In this document: positions 9,820 through 18,669 of the stretch, in pieces
Numbering within the stretch: the stretch's first letter is position 1
Layout: each line of letters starts with the position of its first letter
Assembly (NCBI RefSeq): GCF_013359735.1
Contig: NZ_JABFMX010000004.1
Location: 1 to 64,000, forward strand
Length of the DNA stretch: 64,000 bases
From: Arthrobacter sp. C9C5
GTDB taxonomy: Bacteria > Actinomycetota > Actinomycetes > Actinomycetales > Micrococcaceae
Reading direction: 5' to 3'
Position numbers and translations under genes: made by a program
Notes under the pieces: model-generated
What the model was told of the DNA's origin: nothing
What the model saw: the letters and a program-made list of their open reading frames with translations, nothing else
The model's database searches: none

Positions 9820-11487
9820 ATGAAAAGCAGAGTGGCATTCAGCGGGGAGATCAGGGAGGCGGTGGCGGCCGTTGCCACGTCCGCTGCTGCGCTGGGTGCC
9901 CTTACCGCCACCGGTGGAGAGAGGCCTAATGGACCCGGCGCGTCGCTGCCGGGCGATTTGCTGCGGGATTCTGACCCGTTGCGTGATGTGGCGGATGCGT
10001 GCCTGGACGCCCTGTCCGAGGTGGCCCGGTTGGAGGCCCGGACCGCCGCACTGAAGGTCAGGCTCGCCGCGGAGTATGCGCTGGCGGCCAAGGCCTTGGC
10101 GCCGCCGGCGTCCCCGCAGGAAAGCACCGCCCAGGAGATGGCCTTGGTGGCCGAAGTTGCGTGCGTCCTGACGGTCAGTGAACGAGCCGCCGGTGCCCTC
10201 CTGTCCGAGAGCCAGCTACTGACGACGGCGCTCCCGCTGACCCTGGCGGCCCTACAGGCCGGGACGATCTCGTGGCAGCATGCCCGGATCATGGTCAACG
10301 AAACCGCGGGCCTGGATCCGGCCGGGGCGGCGGCGCTGGAGGCCCACTTCCTGGACCCGGACGGGCCTGATCCGGCCCGCGGGTGCCCGGCCGGAGAGCT
10401 CGTGCCGGGCCGGTTCCGGGCCAAGGCCCGTACCTGGCGCGAACGCCACCACCCGGCCAGCATCGAAACACGCCACACCCGAAGTGCCGCGGACCGGCGG
10501 GTGGAGTACTGTCCCGACCGGGACGGGATGGCCTGGCTCTCTGCCTACCTGCCCGCGGACACGGCCGTCGGGATCTGGGAACGGACCACCACTGCCGCCC
10601 GGGCCCGACAGGGCGCCGATGAGGCTCGGACCCTTTCCCAGCTCCGTGCGGACGTTGCCGCCACTTGGCTCCTCACCGGGGGAGCGGCCGACGGCGGAGC
10701 GGGCAGCGGTGGGGGCGAGGCTGTGGCCGGGGAGGTCCCGGCCCCGCGGGCACAGGTTCTGATCACTGTCCCGGTGATGGCCCTGTTGGGCACGTCCGAG
10801 GAACCGGCGACCCTGGACGGGCATGGTCCGATCCCGCCGTCCATGGCCCGACGCTTGATAGCGGACGGCGCCGACTCCTTCTACCGGGTCCTGACTGACC
10901 CGCGTGACGGCGCCCCGCTGGAGATCGGCCGGACCAGCTACCGCATCCCTAAGGCCATGCGTCAGTGGCTGCGGCTCCGCGACGGCAAGTGCCCGTTTCC
11001 CGGCTGCAACAACCAGTCCCTGGACAACGAGGCAGACCACCTCCTGGCCTGGGCAGACGGCGGCACCACCGGCATCACCAACCTCGGCCAACCGTGCCGC
11101 AAACACCATCGGCTCAAACACTGCACTGCCTGGCAGCCCACCGCAGCCAGCATGACCGGCCCACCCGGGTGGGTGTCACCGTCGGGCCGAAGTTACCCCA
11201 GCGAGCACCAGGACTGGGAACCACCCCACTGGCCGTCGTTCATCACGGAGACGGACTTCCAGTCCAACCAAGGATTGACCCCAGGTCCGGGACCAGAGAG
11301 CGCACCGGAGTCGCTTCCGGAGGAGGATCACGGACGACATCCCGACCTTGAACTGCCGAAGGACCCCCTGCCGAACTGGCATGCCTTCACGGTCTGGCCC
11401 GATTTCCCGGCCGCGGAAGCGACCGACCCGGACTGGTCGGCGGCGATGGAAACCACGCCGGTAGGGCGCCTCCTCCAACCGGCCTGA
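9820..11487 (+). CDS. DUF222 / 13E12-repeat family HNH endonuclease-like protein
   Basis: 555 aa from ATG 9820 (an upstream TTG at 9814 would add two residues). The N-terminal two thirds is the DUF222 domain (DACLDALSEVARLEARTAALK, LTLAALQAGTISWQHARIM). The C-terminal HNH domain has the zinc-type core RDGKCPFPGCNN, DNEADHLLAWADGGTT and CRKHHRLKH. These proteins are abundant in actinobacteria and are often damage-inducible; the substrate is unknown. The promoter before it fits DNA-damage control. It is the first gene of the accessory stretch after xerD, and such genes are commonly mobile or multicopy. Confidence 0.88.
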   Translation: MKSRVAFSGEIREAVAAVATSAAALGALTATGGERPNGPGASLPGDLLRDSDPLRDVADACLDALSEVARLEARTAALKVRLAAEYALAAKALAPPASPQESTAQEMALVAEVACVLTVSERAAGALLSESQLLTTALPLTLAALQAGTISWQHARIMVNETAGLDPAGAAALEAHFLDPDGPDPARGCPAGELVPGRFRAKARTWRERHHPASIETRHTRSAADRRVEYCPDRDGMAWLSAYLPADTAVGIWERTTTAARARQGADEARTLSQLRADVAATWLLTGGAADGGAGSGGGEAVAGEVPAPRAQVLITVPVMALLGTSEEPATLDGHGPIPPSMARRLIADGADSFYRVLTDPRDGAPLEIGRTSYRIPKAMRQWLRLRDGKCPFPGCNNQSLDNEADHLLAWADGGTTGITNLGQPCRKHHRLKHCTAWQPTAASMTGPPGWVSPSGRSYPSEHQDWEPPHWPSFITETDFQSNQGLTPGPGPESAPESLPEEDHGRHPDLELPKDPLPNWHAFTVWPDFPAAEATDPDWSAAMETTPVGRLLQPA

Positions 11488-11580
11488 ACGACTGCTGGCG
11501 AATAGCTGCTCCTAGGCAGTGGCCTATTGACCGCGGGTGACGGGTAGGAGACCGGACGCAGTGGTCCAGCTGAATGTCCC

Positions 11581-11947
11581 TCACCTCAGCATGCGTACGT
11601 CGACAATCTTTGGAGCACCGGGGCCCGTCTGCTCCGTACCGTCGAACTCGAAGCCGTTGCGGCGATAGAACGCCACCGCCCGAGGATTGTCCGCCTTCCG
11701 GTCCGAGGCTGGGACCAGCGAAGCCGAAGCCGATGATCTGTCCTTTGCTTTCCGCGATTCTGATAGTCCATTCCTCGCGGGGATTCCCGAGGATGTCGTT
11801 CCACATCTGGTGTCGGCTCCGGACGTGCTCGTCGGTGAAGAAATCCTCAGGAAGTATGCGTGAGTACGTCTCCCGCCACGTGGCCACGTGCAGTTCAGCG
11901 ATCTCTGGTGCGTCGGGCAGGGCGGGCTCGCGCAAAGCGAAGGGCAT
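11581..11947 (-). pseudogene. GNAT acetyltransferase, broken by internal deletion and frameshift
   Basis: Reading on the minus strand from 11947, the first ~80 residues are a recognisable GNAT N-terminus (LREPALPDAPEIAELHVATW, then EEWTIRIAESKGQIIGFGFA). The frame then runs through the ordinary end without a GNAT core. In another minus-strand frame the family C-terminus resumes (ADNPRAVAFYRRNGFEFDGT) and stops at 11581-11583 after DVRMLR. The missing middle is the acetyl-CoA pyrophosphate-binding motif A, about 35-40 residues. The gene is therefore probably inactive. Base composition is lower in GC than the neighbours. Confidence 0.7.
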
Positions 11948-11987
11948 CACGACATCTTGCCAGAATCTCCGCTCCTGAATGTTTTTA

Positions 11988-12022
11988 GTGGCCCGTGTAA
12001 GAAAAAACCCGTCACGGGACAC
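11988..12022. repeat. inverted repeat upstream of the ECF sigma gene
   Basis: GTGGCCCGTG (11988-11997) and CACGGGACAC (12013-12022) are near-perfect inverse complements around an A-rich loop. It sits between the GNAT remnant and the sigma-factor start. It could be a terminator-like hairpin or a regulator site for the sigma operon. Confidence 0.5.
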
Positions 12023-12047
12023 TTAGTCTTCAGGAAGAAGTCATCCG

Positions 12048-12569
12048 ATGTCCGGGGGAAGCACCATGTTGGCTGCCAAAGAGCAAGCGTTCATTGACCT
12101 GCACACTCAGCATTCAGTGCGGGTCTACCGCTACATTGCCTGCCGGATCAGTGACCGGCACCGGGCCGAGGAACTGGCTGCGGATGTCTTCAGGATTGCC
12201 TGGGAAAAACAGCTGCCGGAACCGCCCGGTATTGGCTGGCTGTTGGCGACCGCCCGGAACGTGATCGGCAACGAATACAAGGGCCGCCGTCGCCGCCAGG
12301 AACTGGTCGATCGGCTGGAAGATGAGGCCCGCAGCCAGGTTCCAGGGCCAGACACTGAACAACGCGCCGCCGTAGCGGAGGTTCTAGCGCGGCTGAGGGA
12401 GCGGGATCGCGAGGTCCTCATGCTCAGCTACTGGGACGAACTGACCACCGCTGAATTGTCCCAGGCGCTGGGATGTTCTCCGTCCGCCGCTGCAGTCCGA
12501 CTGCACCGGGCACGCCGGGCCTTCGCGAAGGCCGCGCCGACCCATCTCATGACCGAACGGAAGGACTAG
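12048..12569 (+). CDS. RNA polymerase ECF-type sigma factor
   Basis: 173 aa. Sigma-70 region 2 is at residues ~12-75 (FIDLHTQHSVRVYRYIACRI, then RAEELAADVFRIAWEK), and region 4 at ~110-160 (VLARLRERDREVLMLSYWDE, then LTTAELSQALGCSPSAAAVR). ATG 12048 follows AGGAAG by ten bases; ATG 12066 follows GGGGGAA by five, so either may be used. The next gene starts two bases after the stop and encodes a one-pass membrane protein, the usual layout of a sigma/anti-sigma pair. Signal and regulon are unknown. Confidence 0.9.
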   Translation: MSGGSTMLAAKEQAFIDLHTQHSVRVYRYIACRISDRHRAEELAADVFRIAWEKQLPEPPGIGWLLATARNVIGNEYKGRRRRQELVDRLEDEARSQVPGPDTEQRAAVAEVLARLRERDREVLMLSYWDELTTAELSQALGCSPSAAAVRLHRARRAFAKAAPTHLMTERKD

Positions 12570-12571
12570 CC

Positions 12572-13363
12572 ATGGACCGCATCGAACAGCTCATGAAGGA
12601 CGCCAAGCCACGTGTCGGTGTACCGGGCGTGGCGCCGGGTAGCGATGCTGCCCGCTCTGTCGTCTTTTCTACCGATCCCAACATTGTCCAGCTGGCTGGG
12701 CGCACTCCGGCAGGGCGGACACCGGCACGACGCAAAACCGTCAGGGCCGCGGCGGCAACGGTGCTGGCCGCTGCGGCTGTCGTTGCCGCAGTGGTCATCG
12801 GCGGGAACCTGATGCCGCAATCGGCGCCCGGCCCTGCCCAGACCGGCGTCCCGACGGCGACCGCCTCCGCGAGCCCCTCACCGAGTCCCGCGAGCCCCTC
12901 ACCGAGTTCGGCCACCCCGACCGCGCCCACGTCCACCGCCGCTCCCGCTCCAACGAATGCCTCAGCATTGAGCACCGGCGGCGTCGCGTGCACGCTGTCC
13001 AATATCGACCAGCAGCGCAATGACCAGACGCGTGCCATCAAGCCGATACCCGCCGCCGAGCAGGCTTATTACACAGTGCTGGGCTGTGCTGACGGTTGGC
13101 TCGCCTACTCCATTTCCGATGACGGCATCCGGGCGCTCCAGCTCGACGGCGGCAACGCGTGGTACAAGATTGCCAAGCTGCAAAACGGCCGTTTCCTCTG
13201 TGACGTCCGGCAGGAGTGGGCCTACGTCCTCAACTGGGAGTTCCAGGCGACGAACAATCAGGGACTCACTGCGCAGCAGGCCATGGACAAGGAATTCGCG
13301 GCCAAGGGAATTCCGGTCAAACTGCGGCCGAAGCTGGTAGGCGAGGGCCCGGCGGCCGGGTAG
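12572..13363 (+). CDS. single-pass membrane protein, candidate partner/anti-sigma of the ECF factor
   Basis: 263 aa. Cytoplasmic part ~1-60 (MDRIEQLMKDAKPRVGVPGV), one membrane helix ~62-80 (AAAATVLAAAAVVAAVVIGG), an Ala/Ser/Pro/Thr linker ~85-130, and an outside domain with three cysteines (VACTL, LGCADGW, FLCDV). It is two bases behind the sigma gene, so translation is probably coupled. The N-terminus lacks the HxxxCxxC zinc motif of classical ZAS anti-sigma factors. Role as an anti-sigma factor is inferred only from topology and operon position. Confidence 0.75.
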   Translation: MDRIEQLMKDAKPRVGVPGVAPGSDAARSVVFSTDPNIVQLAGRTPAGRTPARRKTVRAAAATVLAAAAVVAAVVIGGNLMPQSAPGPAQTGVPTATASASPSPSPASPSPSSATPTAPTSTAAPAPTNASALSTGGVACTLSNIDQQRNDQTRAIKPIPAAEQAYYTVLGCADGWLAYSISDDGIRALQLDGGNAWYKIAKLQNGRFLCDVRQEWAYVLNWEFQATNNQGLTAQQAMDKEFAAKGIPVKLRPKLVGEGPAAG

Positions 13364-13382
13364 CTTCGGCGTCGGCGGCCAT

Positions 13383-13388
13383 TAGGGT
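13383..13388 (+). promoter_or_regulatory. -10-like TAGGGT, leaderless-type start
   Basis: TAGGGT is followed by 7 bp and then the ATG (13396) of the Nudix gene. No ribosome binding site is visible, so a leaderless transcript is the simplest reading. No clear -35. Confidence 0.4.
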
Positions 13389-13395
13389 GGAATAC

Positions 13396-13896
13396 ATGAA
13401 CCTCACACCAGTGACTCTCTGCTTCCTGCTCCGTGACACGGCGGTCGGCGCGGAGGTGCTGTTGGGCCTGAAAAGGACCGGGTTCGGCGTCGGCAAGATC
13501 GTCGGCGTCGGCGGCCACGTCGAACCGGGGGAGAGCGACGCCGAGGCCGTTGTCCGCGAGGTCTGGGAAGAGGTCGGCGTCGTGGTGCTCCAGGAGGACC
13601 TGGTCCACGCCGGCAACGTCGAGTTCATCTTTCCCGCCCGGCCGCAATGGAATATGGCCTGCCGGCTCTTCACCGCCCGGCGCTGGAACGGCGAACCCGC
13701 CGAAAGCCCGGAAATAACGCCCGAATGGTTCGGCGTCGGGGAGCTTCCGCTGCACCGCATGTGGCAGGACGCCGAGCACTGGCTTCCGCCCGCGCTGGCA
13801 GGCGAAACCATCGACGTCGTCGTGGTCCTCAACCAGGACAACGAAACGGTGGCGTCGATCCGCTACCCCTCCACTCAGAGGTCCACGCAGGGCTGA
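13396..13896 (+). CDS. Nudix hydrolase, MutT/MTH1-like (8-oxo-dGTPase type)
   Basis: 166 aa. The Nudix box is complete: GHVEPGESDAEAVVREVWEE then VGV, matching Gx5Ex7REUxEExGU. KRTGFGVGKIVGVGGHVEPG resembles the N-terminus of MTH1-type sanitising enzymes. It would hydrolyse oxidised purine nucleoside triphosphates such as 8-oxo-dGTP; exact substrate is inferred. The start at ATG 13396 is favoured over upstream in-frame codons because the Nudix fold begins immediately and TAGGGT lies 7 bp before it. Confidence 0.88.
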   Translation: MNLTPVTLCFLLRDTAVGAEVLLGLKRTGFGVGKIVGVGGHVEPGESDAEAVVREVWEEVGVVVLQEDLVHAGNVEFIFPARPQWNMACRLFTARRWNGEPAESPEITPEWFGVGELPLHRMWQDAEHWLPPALAGETIDVVVVLNQDNETVASIRYPSTQRSTQG

Positions 13897-14055
13897 GCCG
13901 GGCGCCCGCGACGAATATTTCCGCGACTCGAAACCTCGATGCGGGGAATGCCGCGGCTTGGCCGGTAGCCTAGGCTTCGAACGTTGCGCAACGGCGATCC
14001 AGGCACTTCCTTCGCTAACCGGCAAGCGGCACACGGACCACATTGGGGGCAGGGC

Positions 14056-14958
14056 ATGGACTCAAGCAAGCACGACCTTTCGGGCGGGGAGCCCTACGAC
14101 GACGAACAGCCGGCCGGGACCGGTACGCGCCGACGCTGGCCGCTGGCGGCTGCCGTCGTTATCGTCGCCCTGGCGGCCGTCGCCGGGGGCGTCGCCGTCG
14201 CCGGCAATATGCGGCCCGCCGACCCGGCCCCCGCTGCGGCCTCGACGGCGGCAGTATCCACGCCGACCGAGTCCGCTACCGTCACGACGGCACCGTCGCC
14301 CACCGCCACGGCATCGGAATCCGCGACGCCGTCGGCGTCGGCAACATCCGCAACCTCCGCTCCGGCCACCCCCGCTCCTTCGCCGGGGGCCTGGCGGACC
14401 TTCACCAGCGCCGATGCCCGGGTCAGTTTCGACTACCCGGCCGCCTGGCGTGTTTCCCCTGCCACCGGGGCCTCCGATTCCGGCGGGGTCGATGTGGACG
14501 TCGCAAACGAGGCGGGCGTGGTTGTGGCGTCCCTGCACTTCGGACCGTCCGGCGGGATAGGCGGCGCATGCCAGGGCGCGGTTCCCTACACAGTGCTTGA
14601 TTCGGTCGAAGTGAATCTCCCGTACCAGCCTTCGAAGGGCTCCGTCACGCCGAGGTTCGCCTTCCGTGCCCTCCAGGAAGCAGACCACGTCACCGCGTCT
14701 TACGGCCTGACCAGTACCCTGGCCGGCCAGGGCGGCACCACCTGCATGTTCTACAACGTGGTGAACGGTCCGGCCGATCCGCCGCTGTATTCCTTCGCCG
14801 ACGCTTTCCAGGTCCGCGTGGGTGACACGGAGGACGACCCAATGCGCAAGGGAGCCAAGACGTTCCCCTCAATGGAGGCAGCCCGGGCCTACATGCAGAC
14901 CCCCGAATACCTGAACGCGAAGCGGATGATTACTTCGCTGAAGATCAACGTGGGCTAG
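14056..14958 (+). CDS. membrane-anchored extracytoplasmic protein of unknown function
   Basis: 300 aa from ATG 14056, which follows GGGGGCAGGG. Residues ~32-56 are a transmembrane anchor (WPLAAAVVIVALAAVAGGVA), followed by a Ser/Thr/Ala/Pro linker to ~115. The outside domain (WRTFTSADARVSFDYPAAWR, then LHFGPSGGIGGACQGAVPY) resembles the PsbP/DUF1795-like fold of surface lipoproteins, but I do not recognise a family with certainty. A TAGGCT hexamer at 13971-13976 lies 7 bp before an in-frame TTG (13984), so a 24-residue longer leaderless form is possible. A strong terminator follows. Confidence 0.75.
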   Translation: MDSSKHDLSGGEPYDDEQPAGTGTRRRWPLAAAVVIVALAAVAGGVAVAGNMRPADPAPAAASTAAVSTPTESATVTTAPSPTATASESATPSASATSATSAPATPAPSPGAWRTFTSADARVSFDYPAAWRVSPATGASDSGGVDVDVANEAGVVVASLHFGPSGGIGGACQGAVPYTVLDSVEVNLPYQPSKGSVTPRFAFRALQEADHVTASYGLTSTLAGQGGTTCMFYNVVNGPADPPLYSFADAFQVRVGDTEDDPMRKGAKTFPSMEAARAYMQTPEYLNAKRMITSLKINVG

Positions 14959-14976
14959 CCACTACGACGAGGCAAC

Positions 14977-15025
14977 AAAAAGCGCGGGCCGTCCACCTCC
15001 AAGAGGTGGGCGGCCCGCGCTTTTT
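14977..15025. terminator. bidirectional rho-independent terminator
   Basis: AAAAAGCGCGGGCCG at the left pairs with CGGCCCGCGCTTTTT at the right, giving a long GC stem flanked by A and T runs. It lies between the convergent ends of the membrane protein gene and prpC and can serve both. Confidence 0.9.
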
Positions 15026-15034
15026 GCTGGCGGT

Positions 15035-16174
15035 CTACGGTACGTGTCGTTCCTCGACACCGTTGTATTCGCTCAGCGGGCGAATCAGCGAGTTCGAGTC
15101 CAACTGCTCCATGATGTGCGCGGTCCAGCCGGTAATCCGGCTGGCCACGAACAGGGGAGTGAAGGTGGGCGTGTCGAAACCCATCAGGTGGTACGTCGGT
15201 CCGGCCGGGTAGTCGAGGTTCGGCTTGATCGCCTTCGCCTCGTCCATCGCGGTCTCAAGTCCGTTGTAGAGACCCAGCAGCTCCGGACGGCCGTAGTGCG
15301 CGATCATCTTGTCCAGGGCCGCCTTCATGGTGGGCACCCGGGAATCGCCGTGCTTGTACACACGGTGGCCGAAGCCCATGACCTTCTTCTTGTGCGCCAG
15401 GGCATCTTCCATCCAGGCCTTCGCCCGGACCGCCGCCTCGTCGAGCGACTCCTCCTGCCGGATGCCGATCTCGTCGAAGGTGTGCATGACCGCCTCGTTC
15501 GCGCCGCCGTGCAGCGGCCCCTTAAGCGCCCCGATCGCGCCGGTCACGGCCGAGTGCAGGTCCGAGAGCGTCGAGGTGATCACCCGCGCCGTGAACGTCG
15601 AGGCGTTGAAGGAGTGCTCGGCGTACAGGATCATCGAGACGTTGAAGGCCTCCACGACTTCCTGCACCGGCTCCTCGCCGAAGGACATCCACAGGAAGTT
15701 GGCGGAATAGCCCAGGTCATCACGGGGCTCCACTGCCGCTTGTCCGTGCCGACGACGCTGGTCGTAGGCCACGACCGCCGGCATGGCGGCGAAGAGGTCC
15801 ACGGCCTTGGCCATGTTGGCCTCGCGCGAGGAGTCCTCGGCGAGCGGGTGCCGGGCGCCCATCACCGAAGCCGCGGTGCGGCAAACGTCCATCGGGTGCG
15901 AGGTGAGCGGCAGTGCGTCGATGACCTGCTTGACCACCGGATCCAGCGCACGTCCCGCGCGTTCGCGTGCGGTGAACTCCGCCAGCTGCTCCGGCGTCGG
16001 CAGCTCGCCGTTCCACAGCAGATAGGCCACTTCCTCGAAACTGCACTTGGCGGCCAGCTCCTGGACGGGGTAGCCGCGGTAGAGCAGCGAATTGGTATCC
16101 GGGTTGACCTTGGACACCGCGGTGTAGTCCACCACGACGCCGGCAAGGCCCTTTTTGATCTCATTTTCAGCCAT
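15035..16174 (-). CDS. prpC: 2-methylcitrate synthase / citrate synthase
   Basis: 379 aa, the length of the short (type II-like) citrate synthases. Family motifs include GPLHGGANEAVMHTF (substrate His), MGFGHRVYKHGDSR (second His, Arg) and the C-terminal Asp region. It condenses propionyl-CoA with oxaloacetate; such enzymes often also accept acetyl-CoA. It is the last gene of the minus-strand gntR-prpD-prpB-prpC operon, 62 bp after prpB. AAAGGAG precedes its ATG. A bidirectional terminator follows. Confidence 0.93.
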   Translation of the reverse strand: MAENEIKKGLAGVVVDYTAVSKVNPDTNSLLYRGYPVQELAAKCSFEEVAYLLWNGELPTPEQLAEFTARERAGRALDPVVKQVIDALPLTSHPMDVCRTAASVMGARHPLAEDSSREANMAKAVDLFAAMPAVVAYDQRRRHGQAAVEPRDDLGYSANFLWMSFGEEPVQEVVEAFNVSMILYAEHSFNASTFTARVITSTLSDLHSAVTGAIGALKGPLHGGANEAVMHTFDEIGIRQEESLDEAAVRAKAWMEDALAHKKKVMGFGHRVYKHGDSRVPTMKAALDKMIAHYGRPELLGLYNGLETAMDEAKAIKPNLDYPAGPTYHLMGFDTPTFTPLFVASRITGWTAHIMEQLDSNSLIRPLSEYNGVEERHVP

Positions 16175-16236
16175 GCTGAAACTCCTTTGTTCCTAACGCC
16201 TGTTGACCGGCCGGGGCCGGCAGTCCGGTGGGGGTG

Positions 16237-17139
16237 TCAGATGCCGGGGATCTGGAAATTGAAGACCCCGGTGTCAAAGCGGTTGTACGCCTCGTAGTCG
16301 ACGAGGTCGTAGAGACGCGCACGGGTCAGCATGCTCGAAACCTGTGCCTCCTGGGTGCCGTCGGATTTGATCGATTCCAGAGTACGCTCAGCAGCGCCCA
16401 TGGCACTACGGAGCAGCGTCACCGGGTAGATGACCATGTTGACGCCGACGCCGGCCAGCTCGTCCACCGTGAACAGCGCGCTCTTGCCGAACTCGGTCAT
16501 GTTGGCCAGAACCGGCACGTCGACGGCGTCGCGGATCGCCTGGAATTCGCTCAGGTCCTTCATGGCTTCCGGGAAGATCGCGTCAGCGCCGGCCTCCACC
16601 AGGGCCTTGGCCCGTTGCTGCGCCGCTTCGAGGCCGTCCGTGGCCCGGATGTCGGTCCGGGCCATGATCAGGAAGTTGGGATCCCGCCGGGCGTCGGCCG
16701 CGGCGCGGATCCGCTTGGTTGCGGTGTCGAGGTCCACAACGTTCTTGCCGTCGAGGTGGCCGCAGCGCTTCGGGTTGAACTGGTCCTCGATGTGGCAGCC
16801 GGCCAGGCCCGCGTTCTCGAGCTCCTGGATGGTGCGTGCCACGTTCATCGGCTCGCCGAAGCCGGTATCGGCGTCGACGATCGAGGGCAGGTCCGTCATC
16901 CGGGCTATCTGCCCGGCCCTGGTGGCCACCTCGGTGAGCGTGGTCAACCCGATGTCCGGCAGGCCGAGGTCATTGGCGAGGACGGCGCCGGAGATGTACA
17001 CCCCGGCGAAACCCTTTTCCTCGATCAGCCGGGCCGAGAGCGGGTTGAACGCACCCGGGAACTGCTGGATGGTCCCGGAAGCAAGCAGCTCCCGGAACCG
17101 GATCCGCTTCTGCTCCGGCGTGGTCTTCGAATACAGCAT
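16237..17139 (-). CDS. prpB: methylisocitrate lyase
   Basis: 300 aa from the ATG that overlaps the prpD stop (TAATG). ICL/PEPM superfamily: VDADTGFGEPMNVART (metal-binding Asp) and the PrpB-type loop EDQFNPKRCGHLDGK with the catalytic cysteine. It cleaves 2-methylisocitrate to pyruvate and succinate. The one-base overlap with prpD implies coupling. A longer reading frame upstream runs through prpD and is not a real extension. Confidence 0.95.
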   Translation of the reverse strand: MLYSKTTPEQKRIRFRELLASGTIQQFPGAFNPLSARLIEEKGFAGVYISGAVLANDLGLPDIGLTTLTEVATRAGQIARMTDLPSIVDADTGFGEPMNVARTIQELENAGLAGCHIEDQFNPKRCGHLDGKNVVDLDTATKRIRAAADARRDPNFLIMARTDIRATDGLEAAQQRAKALVEAGADAIFPEAMKDLSEFQAIRDAVDVPVLANMTEFGKSALFTVDELAGVGVNMVIYPVTLLRSAMGAAERTLESIKSDGTQEAQVSSMLTRARLYDLVDYEAYNRFDTGVFNFQIPGI

Positions 17140-18659
17140 TAGAAGAGTCCCTTCGGGGCGGCGGCCAGGTCGATCACGCCGTCGGCTGCCTTGATGTTGA
17201 GCTGGTCGAGCTCGCCGGCGGCGAGTTCGGGAAGCCGCGCGGCAGCGGCCAGGAAGCGCTCGATCTCGTCCTCGGCCACGAGGCCGGCGGCGAGGGTGCG
17301 GAACTTGTTGACGTACTGCTCGCGGGCGAACGGCCGGGCGCCCAGCGGGTGAGCGTCGGCGACGGCAATCTGGTCGGTGATGACGGTGCCGTCCTTGAGC
17401 GTGATCTCCACGGAACCGCCGAAGGCCTTCTCCGCGATGTCCAGGGAGTGGTAGCGGCGGGTCCATTCCGGATCCTCGACCGTGGTCACCTTGTGCCACA
17501 GCTCCACCGTGTCCGGGCGGCCTGCGCGCTCCGGGGCGTAGGAATCGACGTGGTGCCACGCCCCGTCCTGCAGGGCCACCGTGAAGATGTACGGGATGGA
17601 GTGGTCCAAGGTTTCCCGGCTTGCCGTGGGGCTGTACTTCTGCGGGTCGTTGGCGCCGGAACCGATCACGTAGTGCGTGTGGTGGCTGGTCTTGATCAGC
17701 ACGGATTCGACGTTGGCGGGGTCGGTGACCTCGGGGTGTTCGCCGTGCAGCTTGCGGGCCAGGTCAATCCACGCCTGTGCCTGGTACTCGGCGGAATGTT
17801 CCTTGGTGTAGGTGTCCAGGATGGCGCGCTTGGCTTCGCCGTCCTCGGGCAGTGGCACCGTGTAGTTGGCGTCGGGGCCATCGAGCATCCAGGCGATGAC
17901 GCCGTCTTCACCTTCGTAGATCGGCACCGGGGAGGTCTGGCCGCGCATGGCACGGTCGGCGGATTCAACAGCCATCTTGCCGGCGAAGGCGGGGGCGTGG
18001 GCCTTCCAGGTGGAGATCTCGCCCTTGCGGGACTGGCGGGTGGCGGTGGTGGTGTGCAGCGCTTGGCCGACGGACTGGAAGATGGTCTCGACGTCGAGGC
18101 CCAGCAGGGTGCCGATGCCGGCGGCGGCGGAGGGGCCCAGGTGCGCTACGTGGTCGATCTTGTGCTTGTGCAGGCAGATGGCCTTGACCAGGTTGACCTG
18201 GATTTCGTAGCCGGTGGCAATGCCGCGGATCAGGTCCTTGCCGCTGGAGCCCACGTGCTGGGCGACGGCGAGGATCGGCGGGATGTTGTCGCCCGGGTGG
18301 GAGTAGTCCGCGGCAAGGAAGGTGTCGTGATAGTCGAGTTCGCGGACGGCGACGCCGTTGGCCCAGGCCGCCCATTCCGGAGCCACGCGCTCCTCGATGC
18401 CGAACACCTTCGAGCCCTTGCCGCCGGTGCTGGGGCCGTGGGTGAGTGCCTGGGCGCGGGCGGCGACGATCGGGGCGCGGTTCAGGGAGGCGATGGCCAC
18501 CGAAGCATTGTCGATGACGCGGTTGATCACCATGTCGGTGACCTCGTCGGAGACGGCGACGGGATCCGCGGCCACTTTGGCGATCTTGTAGGCGAGCTGT
18601 TCCTCGCGGGCCAGGTTTTCCTCGCTCTTGTAAACGCGGACGTGGTGTTCCTTAACCAT
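17139..18659 (-). CDS. prpD: 2-methylcitrate dehydratase
   Basis: 506 aa from ATG 18659, preceded by AGAAGGAG. MmgE/PrpD family: [20 protein letters not shown] near residue 105, [20 protein letters not shown] and [20 protein letters not shown]. It dehydrates 2-methylcitrate to 2-methyl-cis-aconitate. It starts 10 bp after the GntR regulator's stop and ends overlapping prpB, so the operon is compact. Confidence 0.95.
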   Translation of the reverse strand: MVKEHHVRVYKSEENLAREEQLAYKIAKVAADPVAVSDEVTDMVINRVIDNASVAIASLNRAPIVAARAQALTHGPSTGGKGSKVFGIEERVAPEWAAWANGVAVRELDYHDTFLAADYSHPGDNIPPILAVAQHVGSSGKDLIRGIATGYEIQVNLVKAICLHKHKIDHVAHLGPSAAAGIGTLLGLDVETIFQSVGQALHTTTATRQSRKGEISTWKAHAPAFAGKMAVESADRAMRGQTSPVPIYEGEDGVIAWMLDGPDANYTVPLPEDGEAKRAILDTYTKEHSAEYQAQAWIDLARKLHGEHPEVTDPANVESVLIKTSHHTHYVIGSGANDPQKYSPTASRETLDHSIPYIFTVALQDGAWHHVDSYAPERAGRPDTVELWHKVTTVEDPEWTRRYHSLDIAEKAFGGSVEITLKDGTVITDQIAVADAHPLGARPFAREQYVNKFRTLAAGLVAEDEIERFLAAAARLPELAAGELDQLNIKAADGVIDLAAAPKGLF

Positions 18660-18669
18660 GGTGCTCCTT

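Noticed and set aside
9814..11487. DUF222-HNH gene as a transposase or intact mobile element
   Set aside because: No flanking inverted repeats, target-site duplication or recombinase motif are seen around it; xerD next to it is the housekeeping recombinase by synteny.
17140..17559. N-terminal extension of methylisocitrate lyase into prpD
   Set aside because: The upstream frame lies within the conserved prpD coding sequence; ATG 17139 gives the normal 300-residue enzyme.
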